Shown here one piece after another: positions 1 to 5,514 of a DNA stretch of 6,378 bases; the stretch's first letter is position 1, and every line of letters starts with the position of its first letter. The position numbers and the translations under genes were made by a program. The stretch is taken from contig CAJFNE010000107.1 in the NCBI GenBank assembly GCA_904393855.1, forward strand, positions 1-6,378, read 5' to 3'. The DNA is from an uncultured Oscillibacter sp. Its GTDB lineage: Bacteria; Bacillota; Clostridia; Oscillospirales; Oscillospiraceae. The notes beneath the pieces were generated by a model. That model saw only the letters and a list, made by a program, of their open reading frames with translations, searched no databases and was not told where the DNA came from.

Positions 1-1173
1 GAGACGGAGTTCCTCACGCAGCTCAGCGAGCTGGGCGTCATCGTCTTGATGTTCTCCGCTGGTATGGGGACGGATATTCAGGAGCTGAAGCACAGCGGAA
101 AGTCGGGCTTTCTGGTGGCCCTGCTGGGCGTGATCGTGCCGTTGATCCTGGGCACGGGCCTGGCCATCTTCGCGGGCCGCACCGGGATGATCGAGACCAC
201 CGGCTTCCTGGAGGACGTGTTCATCGGCACGATCCTGACGGCCACCTCCGTCAGCATCACGGTGGAGACTCTGAAGGAGCTGGGCAAGCTGGACACCAAG
301 GTGGGCAACACCATCCTGGCGGCGGCGCTGATCGACGATGTGCTGGGCCTGATCGCCCTGACCGTGGTCAGCAGCCTGGCCGGCGGGCAGGACAGCATCC
401 TGCTGGTGCTGGTGAAGATCGTGCTGTTCTTCGTCTTTGCCGCGGTGGCCTCCTTCTTCGCCCATAAGTTCTTCTGCTGGCTGATGGCCCTGGACCATGG
501 CCGGGAGCGCAAGCGCTATCCGGTGCTGGCCTTCGTGCTGTGCCTGGTGATGGCCTACTGTGCCGAGGAGTTCTTCGGCGTGGCGGATATCACCGGCGCC
601 TATGTGGCGGGCCTCGTGATCTCCTGCACCCCCAAGGCCACCTATATCGAGTCCAAGTTCGAGCCGGTGAGCTTCCTGCTCCTGACGCCGGTGTTCTTCG
701 CCAGCGTGGGCATCAAGGTGGAGATCGACGGCATGACCAGCAGTTTGGTGCTGTTCTCCATCCTGCTGCTGATCATCTCCGTGATCTCCAAGATCATCGG
801 CTGTGGTCTGGGCGCCAAGCTGTGCCGCTTCACCGGCAAGGAGAGCCTGCAGGTGGGCGTGGGCATGGTCTGCCGGGGCGAGGTGGCCCTGATCGTGGCC
901 AACCGGGGCCTGGAGCTGGGGGTGCTCTCCAACGTCATGATGGCCCCTGTGATCATCACGGTGGTGGGCGGCACGATCCTGACCCCCATCATGCTGAAGC
1001 TGGTGTTCCGGCATGAGGATACGTCCGCCCATGTCACGGACAGCAACCTGACGGACCGCTACGAGAAGATGGAGCAGCTGGACATCGTCTCCGAGGAGCT
1101 GCTGGCCAAGGATCAGAGCTATCTGAAGCAGGGCGAAGAGCACGCGGAGGAGTCGGAAGACAGCAAGTCCTGA
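1..1173 (+). CDS. CPA2-family Na+/H+ (cation:proton) antiporter, 5' end outside the window
   Basis: The reading frame is open from base 1, so the start codon lies upstream; 390 residues are visible. The protein is a polytopic inner-membrane antiporter that would exchange Na+ (or K+) for protons in pH and salt homeostasis. Visible hallmarks are an early GVIVLMFSAGMGTD segment, the ATSVSITVETLKELGKL stretch typical of the unwound TM4 region, and ALIDDVLGL with the ion-binding Asp pair at fragment residues 112-113. A late GMVCRGEVALIVANRG helix resembles the conserved charged helix of the CPA2 group. A paired Asp motif is known from electrogenic NhaA/NapA-type exchangers, whereas Kef channels carry Gln-Asp. 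After the last helix there is only an acidic tail of about 55 residues rich in E, D and S, with no TrkA-N/RCK domain, which argues against a KefB/C-type K+ efflux system. Ion selectivity is inferred. A hairpin terminator follows 48 nt after the stop. Confidence 0.9.
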   Translation, partial: ETEFLTQLSELGVIVLMFSAGMGTDIQELKHSGKSGFLVALLGVIVPLILGTGLAIFAGRTGMIETTGFLEDVFIGTILTATSVSITVETLKELGKLDTKVGNTILAAALIDDVLGLIALTVVSSLAGGQDSILLVLVKIVLFFVFAAVASFFAHKFFCWLMALDHGRERKRYPVLAFVLCLVMAYCAEEFFGVADITGAYVAGLVISCTPKATYIESKFEPVSFLLLTPVFFASVGIKVEIDGMTSSLVLFSILLLIISVISKIIGCGLGAKLCRFTGKESLQVGVGMVCRGEVALIVANRGLELGVLSNVMMAPVIITVVGGTILTPIMLKLVFRHEDTSAHVTDSNLTDRYEKMEQLDIVSEELLAKDQSYLKQGEEHAEESEDSKS

Positions 1174-1201
1174 GAGGTCCGGCGGCCTGCGGATGGGGAG
1201 A

Positions 1202-1256
1202 TTCCATGTTGAAATGGAACGGCGGGACCGGCTCAAAAAGCCGGTCCCGCTGATTT
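1202..1256. terminator. Tandem hairpins with intrinsic terminator between convergent genes
   Basis: A perfect 11-bp GC-rich stem (1222-1232 with 1240-1250, loop TCAAAAA) is followed on the plus strand by TGATTTT, a short and interrupted T run. Just before it, TTCCAT (1202-1207) pairs with ATGGAA (1214-1219), giving a second 6-bp hairpin. It lies between the stop of the antiporter and the stop of the minus-strand DUF378 gene. It probably serves the plus strand and may also stop minus-strand transcripts, although the T run on that side is poor. Confidence 0.8.
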
Positions 1257-1274
1257 TGTATATCGCCGCGGGCA

Positions 1275-1493
1275 TTAGACGGCGCGGGACGTGCGTCCGG
1301 TCTCCTCGTGGGAGCGGAACAGCAGTGTGATACACCACAGGCCCGCCAGACACACCAGGCCATAGATGACCCGGGACATGACGGACATCTGGCCGCCAAA
1401 CAGAAACGCCACCGTATCAAAACCGAACAGACTGATGCCGCCCCAGTTCAGGGCGCCGACGATCACCAGAATCAATGCAATTTTATCCAGCAT
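1275..1493 (-). CDS. DUF378 family small membrane protein (YuzA-like)
   Basis: This encodes 72 residues with two predicted membrane helices (about residues 4-27 and 37-60) and a short charged C-terminus. The sequence GALNWGGISLFGFDTVAFLF is the family signature: the ALNWG motif in the first helix followed by a loop with FGFD. DUF378 proteins are small inner-membrane proteins without an established function, so none is given here. The start was chosen because an AGGGAGG ribosome binding site sits 6 nt upstream of the ATG at 1493. The frame stays open upstream to 1700 on the minus strand, but that extension (MPFSLFKFKF...) has no family similarity and would cover the promoter of thrH. The gene is divergent from thrH and convergent with the antiporter gene. 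I could not identify a convincing minus-strand promoter. Confidence 0.88.
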   Translation of the reverse strand: MLDKIALILVIVGALNWGGISLFGFDTVAFLFGGQMSVMSRVIYGLVCLAGLWCITLLFRSHEETGRTSRAV

Positions 1494-1509
1494 GGTGCAA
1501 CCTCCCTTC

Positions 1510-1607
1510 CATTGCAAGTTCCTTGCATAGCTTGCCCAGGGAAACGGCAAGCATGTATGGCAAAATCCGCAGGTAACCAGCGGAAAATTTTGAAATCGCA
1601 TTGCAAG
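1510..1607. repeat. Repeated CATTGCAAG motif and small inverted repeats in the divergent intergenic region
   Basis: CATTGCAAG occurs exactly at 1510-1518 and again at 1599-1607. The second copy overlaps the -35 box of the thrH promoter. The first copy is half of a small palindrome, TGCAAG-TTC-CTTGCA (1513-1527). Next to it lies a 7-bp hairpin, GCTTGCC (1530-1536) with GGCAAGC (1546-1552), and further on CCGC/GCGG (about 1567-1581). The arrangement could be an operator shared by the divergent genes, or leader structure of the DUF378 mRNA. The repeats are visible directly; the regulatory role is inferred. Confidence 0.4.
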
Positions 1608-1629
1608 GAAAACCGGGTTATTGTATAAT
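1601..1629 (+). promoter_or_regulatory. Sigma-A-type promoter for the thrH operon
   Basis: A perfect -10 box TATAAT (1624-1629) is separated by exactly 17 bp from TTGCAA (1601-1606), which matches the TTGACA consensus at four of six positions. Transcription would begin near 1636. That gives a leader of about 65 nt containing a 6-bp GC hairpin, GCGCCC (1641-1646) with GGGCGC (1652-1657), before the ribosome binding site. The region is visibly more AT-rich than the flanking genes, as expected of a promoter. No sign of a T-box or riboswitch is seen, as the leader is too short. Confidence 0.75.
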
Positions 1630-1699
1630 GAGACACGTTGGCGCCCCGACCGGGCGCACAGCATCCTGTGAAATTTGAATTTAAAGAGGGAGAACGGCA

Positions 1700-2299
1700 A
1701 TGAATATTGTGTGCTTGGATATGGAAGGCGTTCTGGTGCCGGAGATCTGGATCGCGTTTGCAGAGGCCAGCGGCATCCCGGAGCTGCGGCGGACCACCCG
1801 GGACGAGCCGGATTACGACAAGCTGATGGCCTATCGGCTGGGCATCCTGAAGGAGCACGGCCTGGGCCTGCGGGAGATCCAGGCCACGATCGCGAAAATC
1901 GACCCGCTGCCCGGCGCCAAGGCGTTCCTGGACGAGCTGCGCTCCCTCACTCAGGTGATCATCCTGAGCGATACCTTTGAGCAGTTTGCCAAGCCCCTGA
2001 TGGAGAAGCTGTGCTGGCCCACCATCTTCTGCAACACCCTGGAGGTGGCGGAGAGCGGTGAGATCACCGGCTACCAGATGCGCTGCGAGAAGTCCAAGCT
2101 CACCACGGTGAAGGCCCTCCAGTCCATCGGCTTTGACACCATCGCCGCCGGCGACAGCTTCAACGATCTTGGCATGATCCAGGCCAGCAAGGCGGGCTTC
2201 CTCTTCAAGAGCACGGAGCAGATCAAGAAGGACTATCCCCAGCTCCCCGCCTATGAGGAGTTTGACGAGCTGCTCTCGGCCATCAAGGCCGCGCTGTAA
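1700..2299 (+). CDS. thrH: ThrH: bifunctional phosphoserine phosphatase / homoserine phosphotransferase
   Basis: This 199-residue cytoplasmic HAD-superfamily enzyme is close in length to the Pseudomonas ThrH of about 205 residues. ThrH dephosphorylates L-phosphoserine and can pass the phosphoryl group to homoserine, linking serine and threonine synthesis. HAD motif I is DMEGVLVPE (Asp7 nucleophile, Glu9 second acidic residue). Motif II is ILSDT with Ser90, and motif IV is GDSFND (151-156); Lys131 or Lys133 is the likely motif III lysine. The Glu in DMEG instead of a second Asp, together with the VPEIWIAFAE and TTRDxPDYD segments, matches ThrH rather than ordinary SerB. The start is supported by GAGGGAG (1686-1692) 7 nt before the ATG. 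It is the first gene of an apparent operon with a small membrane protein and a DUF1015 protein, behind a good promoter. Which activity dominates in vivo cannot be read from the sequence. Confidence 0.93.
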   Translation: MNIVCLDMEGVLVPEIWIAFAEASGIPELRRTTRDEPDYDKLMAYRLGILKEHGLGLREIQATIAKIDPLPGAKAFLDELRSLTQVIILSDTFEQFAKPLMEKLCWPTIFCNTLEVAESGEITGYQMRCEKSKLTTVKALQSIGFDTIAAGDSFNDLGMIQASKAGFLFKSTEQIKKDYPQLPAYEEFDELLSAIKAAL

Positions 2300-2328
2300 C
2301 GGCGATATTGGAAAGGGGGAGGCACTCC

Positions 2329-2574
2329 ATGGGGAATATGCTGGCCTTTGCGCTGCTGGCAATCATCATTTTCTTCATGTTGATCTTTTTCCTAGGCGAG
2401 TGGGGAGTGATCCTGGCGGCGGCCCTGTTGATCGGCGGACTACTTGCGGGGCTTCTCTCCATCGTGGAGCGCCTGGACCGGATCGAAAAGAAATTAGATG
2501 AACGGAACATTTCCCGGGAGAACCTTCCTGCAGAACTTGAAAAGGTGGAGGACAACCATGAATCAGAAATTTGA
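2329..2574 (+). CDS. Small membrane protein of unknown function with a charged C-terminal helix
   Basis: I do not recognise this 81-residue protein. It has two closely spaced hydrophobic segments (about residues 4-23 and 27-50), split by the short GEW turn. A strongly charged, probably coiled-coil tail follows (IVERLDRIEKKLDERN and on to the acidic end). The design resembles small membrane-anchored proteins with a cytoplasmic helix, but no family signature is visible. The ATG at 2329 was chosen because GGGGGAGG (2315-2322) lies 6 nt upstream; an in-frame TTG at 2308 would swallow that site. It begins 29 nt after thrH and its last 17 nt overlap the start of the DUF1015 gene, whose ribosome binding site lies inside its coding region. 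This suggests cotranscription and possible translational coupling. The strong ribosome binding site and tight packing argue for a real gene. Confidence 0.75.
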   Translation: MGNMLAFALLAIIIFFMLIFFLGEWGVILAAALLIGGLLAGLLSIVERLDRIEKKLDERNISRENLPAELEKVEDNHESEI

Positions 2575-3838
2575 GGCGCTGCCCTTCCGGCCCGCCGACA
2601 TCCTGCTGCCCCAGGGGGCGGATATGACGAAATGGGCCGTGGTGGCCTGCGACCAGTTCACCTCCCAGCCGGAGTACTGGCAGGGGGTGGAGGAGACCGT
2701 GGGGGACGCCCCCTCCGCCCTGCGGCTGATCCTGCCGGAGGCGAAGCTGAACGATCCCGACGTGGACGGGCACATCGCGGACATCAACGCCGCCATGCAG
2801 CAGTATCTGGACGAGGGCGTGTTTCAGGCCTATCCGGACGCCCTGTTCTACATCGAGCGGACCCAGTCCGACGGCCGGGTGCGCCACGGGCTCATCGGCA
2901 TGATCGACCTGGAGCAGTATGACTTCACCCCCGGCTCCGGCGCGCTGATCCGGGCCACGGAGGGGACGGTCCTCTCCCGCATCCCGCCCCGGGTGCGGGT
3001 CCGGCAGAACGCCCCCATCGAGCTGCCCCACGTAATGCTGCTGATCGACGATCCGGACCGGACTGTCATCGAGCCCCTGACCGCCGCCAGCGGCGAAATG
3101 GAGGAGCTGTACGACTTCGACCTCCAGCAGGGGGGTGGCCATCTCAGAGGCTGGAAGCTGACGGCGGAACAGATGGACGCCGTGGCGGACGCCCTGACGG
3201 CCCTGTGCACGCCGGAGGCCATGGAGCGCAAGTACGGCCTGAAAGACGCGGCGCCGCTGCTCTTCGCCGTGGGCGACGGCAACCACTCCTTGGCCACCGC
3301 CAAGCAGTGCTATGAGAACCTCAAGCAGGTCACGCCGGAGGACCAGTGGGCCAGCCTGCCCGCCCGGTACGCCCTGGTGGAGGTGGTGAACAACCACGAC
3401 GACGCCCTGCAGTTCGAGCCCATCCACCGGGTACTCTTTAACGTGGAGCCGGAGCAGGTGCTGGAGGCGTTCAAGGCCTGCTATCCCGGCGCCCACGAGG
3501 GGACCGGAGAGGGTCACGCCATCGCCTACACCTACGCGGGCCGCTCCGGCGTCATCACCGTGCCCCAGCCGAAGATGCAGCTGGCGGTGGGGACCCTCCA
3601 GGCCTTCCTGGATGCCTACTTGCAGGAGCACGGCGGCGAGGTGGACTACATCCACGGCGACGAGGTCACGGATGAGCTGGGCAGCAAGCCCGGCAACATC
3701 GGCTTCAAGCTGCCGGCCATGGGCAAGGAGCAGCTGTTCAAGACCGTCATGGCCGACGGCGTGCTGCCCCGGAAGACCTTCTCCATGGGCCACGCCCAGG
3801 ACAAGCGGTACTACGTGGAGGCCCGGAAAATTCAGTGA
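2558..3838 (+). CDS. DUF1015 family protein (possible serine-metabolism enzyme)
   Basis: This encodes 426 residues, the usual length for DUF1015 proteins, probably cytoplasmic with no signal peptide or membrane segment. Recognition rests on three features: the early FRPADILLP...VVACDQFTSQPEYW segment (10-41), RATEGTVLSRIPPRVRVR (132-149), and the hallmark VGDGNHSLATAK (238-249). The C-terminal LPRKTFSMGHAQDKRYYVEAR block agrees. The function is not established. From general knowledge, DUF1015 genes often sit beside serA/serC, and the DG(N/H)H motif recalls ParB/SerK-type nucleotide-binding folds; a kinase or other phosphoryl-transfer role is my inference only. Its place behind thrH fits a link with serine metabolism. 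The start was chosen because GGTGGAGG (2544-2551) lies 6 nt before the ATG; an earlier in-frame ATG at 2498 lacks a site and adds 20 atypical residues. A strong terminator begins 7 nt after the stop. Confidence 0.9.
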   Translation: MNQKFEALPFRPADILLPQGADMTKWAVVACDQFTSQPEYWQGVEETVGDAPSALRLILPEAKLNDPDVDGHIADINAAMQQYLDEGVFQAYPDALFYIERTQSDGRVRHGLIGMIDLEQYDFTPGSGALIRATEGTVLSRIPPRVRVRQNAPIELPHVMLLIDDPDRTVIEPLTAASGEMEELYDFDLQQGGGHLRGWKLTAEQMDAVADALTALCTPEAMERKYGLKDAAPLLFAVGDGNHSLATAKQCYENLKQVTPEDQWASLPARYALVEVVNNHDDALQFEPIHRVLFNVEPEQVLEAFKACYPGAHEGTGEGHAIAYTYAGRSGVITVPQPKMQLAVGTLQAFLDAYLQEHGGEVDYIHGDEVTDELGSKPGNIGFKLPAMGKEQLFKTVMADGVLPRKTFSMGHAQDKRYYVEARKIQ

Positions 3839-3845
3839 TTCCAGA

Positions 3846-3882
3846 GGCCCGGAACCCCGACGGCGCGGTTCCGGGCCCTTTT
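3846..3882 (+). terminator. Rho-independent terminator after the DUF1015 gene
   Basis: A perfect 11-bp stem, GGCCCGGAACC (3846-3856) with GGTTCCGGGCC (3867-3877), has a 10-nt loop and is followed by CTTTT. It begins 7 nt after the DUF1015 stop codon. The T run is short, so some readthrough into ispE, which starts at 3916, is plausible. Confidence 0.85.
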
Positions 3883-3887
3883 CATGA

Positions 3888-3901
3888 GGAGCGTTCGCTC
3901 C
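3888..3901 (+). promoter_or_regulatory. Small hairpin adjoining the ispE ribosome binding site
   Basis: GGAGC (3888-3892) pairs with GCTCC (3897-3901) around the loop GTTC, ending 1 nt before the GAAAGGAGG ribosome binding site (3902-3910). It lies in the 33-nt gap between the terminator and ispE. It may stabilise the 5' end of a processed mRNA or keep the binding site open. It could also be chance, since 5-bp stems are common. Confidence 0.3.
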
Positions 3902-3915
3902 GAAAGGAGGATGCC

Positions 3916-4791
3916 ATGCGCGTCATGACCCAAGCCGCTCCCGCCAAGCTCAACCTGGCCCTGGAGATCCGGGACCGCCGGCCGGACGGTTATCACAACC
4001 TGTGCTCCGTCATGCAGACGGTCTCCCTCTGCGACACCGTGACCGTGGAGGAACGGCGGTCGGGATTCACTCTCCGCGTGGACGGGGAGCCGCTGCACAT
4101 TGACGGACAATCCCTGGAACAGCGGGCGGCGGAGGCGTTCTTTCAGGCACTGGGCCGCCCGGTGCCGGGCCTGGCGGTGACGCTGGAGAAGCGGACCCCC
4201 GCCTATGCGGGCCTGGGCGGCGGCAGCGCGGATGTGGCGGCGCTGCTGCGGATTCTGCGGGCGTGGTATTGCCCGGAGATGCCCGCGGTGGAACTGGAGG
4301 CCATCGGCCTGACGGTGGGCAGCGACATGCCCTTCTGCGTCCGGGGCGGCACCGCCCTGGCGGAGGGCCGGGGGGAGGTTCTGACGGACCTGCCGCCGCT
4401 GCCCCGCTGCTGGTTTGTGCTCTGCAAGCCGGACTTCGGCATCCCCACGCCGGAGCTGTTTGCCCGGGCGGACGCCCAGACGGTCCATTGCCGCCCAGAT
4501 ATTGCCGGGATGAGGCGGGCTCTGGAGCAGGGGGACCTGGAGGGGGTGGCGGCGCGGCTGTGCAATGGGTTCGAGGAGCTGCTGCCGCCGGAGTACCACG
4601 CGGTGTTCCGCATCCGGGACCGGCTGCGGGCGCTGGGGGTCCTAAACGCCTCCATGAGCGGCTCCGGCCCCACGGTGTTCGGCATCTTCCGGGAGCGGGA
4701 TGCGGCGGAGAGAGCCGCGGCGTCCTTGGGACGGGAGTATGCCCAAACCTATCTGGCGGAGCCGGTGGGGAGACTGGAGCCGCGCGGCTGA
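3916..4791 (+). CDS. ispE: IspE: 4-diphosphocytidyl-2-C-methyl-D-erythritol kinase
   Basis: This 291-residue cytoplasmic GHMP-family kinase phosphorylates CDP-methylerythritol with ATP, a middle step of the non-mevalonate (MEP) isoprenoid pathway. GHMP motif 1 appears as APAKLNLALEI with the conserved Lys11, followed by RRPDGYHNL with His27. The ATP-binding glycine loop is YAGLGGGSADVAALL (97-111). GSDMPFCVRGGTALAEGRGE (135-154) contains the catalytic Asp137. Motif 3 is NASMSGSGPTVFGIF (244-258). Length and motif order are those of an intact enzyme. The start was chosen from AAAGGAGG (3903-3910) 5 nt before the ATG; the frame extends back to a GTG at 3835, but that would run through the preceding terminator. 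No promoter fits between that terminator and the gene, so it is read either by readthrough or from a promoter inside the DUF1015 gene. ispE is near spoIIR here, a neighbourhood I recall from other clostridia. Confidence 0.96.
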   Translation: MRVMTQAAPAKLNLALEIRDRRPDGYHNLCSVMQTVSLCDTVTVEERRSGFTLRVDGEPLHIDGQSLEQRAAEAFFQALGRPVPGLAVTLEKRTPAYAGLGGGSADVAALLRILRAWYCPEMPAVELEAIGLTVGSDMPFCVRGGTALAEGRGEVLTDLPPLPRCWFVLCKPDFGIPTPELFARADAQTVHCRPDIAGMRRALEQGDLEGVAARLCNGFEELLPPEYHAVFRIRDRLRALGVLNASMSGSGPTVFGIFRERDAAERAAASLGREYAQTYLAEPVGRLEPRG

Positions 4792-4805
4792 AAGGCGATC
4801 TGCTG

Positions 4806-4834
4806 GTATAAACTTCCCGTTTTCTGTCCATACT
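4806..4834 (+). promoter_or_regulatory. Candidate forespore (sigma-F/sigma-G type) promoter for spoIIR
   Basis: GTATA (4806-4810) matches the sigma-F -35 consensus GYATA. After a 15-bp spacer, GTCCATACT (4826-4834) matches the -10 consensus GGNNANANT at all fixed positions except the second G. The overlapping CATACTT also resembles the sigma-G -10 CATNNTA. Transcription would start near 4841, about 40 nt before spoIIR. In Bacillus subtilis spoIIR is transcribed by sigma-F, so position and sequence agree. The match was made by eye. Confidence 0.6.
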
Positions 4835-4880
4835 TGCCAAAAGGTCCGAAACGGGCGACTTGGGAAAGGACAGAGGACAT

Positions 4881-5513
4881 ATGACCATGACAGAGGAAAA
4901 CAGGCGCCTGCGCCCCTGGGAGATCGCCCTGATGATCGGCGCGGCGCTGTTTCTGATCTTCGGCGCCCTGGCGCTGCAGACCCAGGCGCAGCTGGCGGAC
5001 CGGGTGGTGCGGCTCCACGTGCTGGCCAACTCCGACTCTGAGGAGGACCAGGCCCTGAAGCTGCAGGTCCGGGACGCGGTACTGGACCGGGCGGAGGCCC
5101 TGCTGACCCAGTCCGAGGACCGGACAGAGGCGGAGGCCCTGCTGCGGGAGCACCTGGCGGACTTTGAACAGGTGGCCGCGTCGGTGATCATGGCGGAGGG
5201 GTACGACTACCCGGTGTCCGTGGAGTTGGAGGACACCCAGTTTCCCACCCGGGAGTATGAGGGCTTCACCCTGCCCGCCGGTGAGTATCTGGCTCTGCGG
5301 GTGCTAATCGGCGCGGCGGAGGGGCAGAACTGGTGGTGCGTGGTGTTCCCGCCCCTGTGCACCACCGCGGCCGCGGAGGTGCCCGCCGCCGCCCTGGAGG
5401 GCGGATTGAGCGAGGACCAGGTGGGATTGATCACCGAGGAGAACACCGGCTACGTGGTGAAATTCAAGGTTGTGGAGTGGTGGGAGCAGCTGCGGGAGAA
5501 ATGGGGCGGTTGA
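4881..5513 (+). CDS. spoIIR: SpoIIR: stage II sporulation signalling protein
   Basis: This encodes 210 residues with a charged N-terminus (NRRLRPWE), a hydrophobic signal or anchor segment (about 14-33) and an exported domain. SpoIIR is made in the forespore, secreted into the space between the two septal membranes, and activates the SpoIIGA protease that processes pro-sigma-E in the mother cell. Family hallmarks are RVVRLHVLANSDSEEDQALK (41-60) right after the membrane segment, and GQNWWCVVFPPLC (148-160) with the paired Trp. The length is normal. The start is uncertain: the ATG at 4881 has AAAGGA 10 nt upstream, while an in-frame ATG at 4887 has GAGGA 9 nt upstream; they differ by two residues. 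A TTG at 4860 is unlikely because it would include both sites. A forespore-type promoter candidate lies upstream and a VOC gene follows after a single nucleotide. Its presence supports an endospore-forming host or ancestor. Confidence 0.94.
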   Translation: MTMTEENRRLRPWEIALMIGAALFLIFGALALQTQAQLADRVVRLHVLANSDSEEDQALKLQVRDAVLDRAEALLTQSEDRTEAEALLREHLADFEQVAASVIMAEGYDYPVSVELEDTQFPTREYEGFTLPAGEYLALRVLIGAAEGQNWWCVVFPPLCTTAAAEVPAAALEGGLSEDQVGLITEENTGYVVKFKVVEWWEQLREKWGG

Positions 5514-5514
5514 G

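Noticed and set aside
1630..1699. Riboswitch or T-box in the thrH leader
   Set aside because: The leader is only about 65 nt with one 6-bp hairpin; there is no specifier loop, T-box sequence or terminator-antiterminator pair.
1494..1700. N-terminal extension of the DUF378 protein to 141 residues
   Set aside because: The extra residues have no DUF378 similarity and cover the thrH promoter; AGGGAGG precedes the ATG at 1493.
1472..2362. A 296-codon minus-strand frame over thrH
   Set aside because: It lies opposite a gene with complete HAD motifs, runs into the DUF378 gene and its leader, and has no recognisable domain.
2375..3793. A 472-codon open frame on the minus strand, longer than the DUF1015 gene it opposes
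   Set aside because: Its translation is rich in G, H, Q, L, V and R with no domain signature, as expected for the antisense of a GC-rich gene. The plus-strand frame has clear family motifs and a good ribosome binding site.
3835..3915. Upstream extension of ispE to a GTG at 3835
   Set aside because: It would overlap the DUF1015 stop and translate the terminator hairpin, and the real start has AAAGGAGG at good spacing.
4816..4855. Inverted repeat CCCGTTT / AAACGGG before spoIIR
   Set aside because: It is a 7-bp stem with a 26-nt loop and no T run, and it overlaps the sigma-F-like promoter. It is too weak to call a terminator or operator.
4067..5191. A 374-codon minus-strand frame across ispE and spoIIR
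   Set aside because: Low-complexity P, R, S and A composition, and it spans two recognised genes and their promoter gap. It is a GC-rich shadow.
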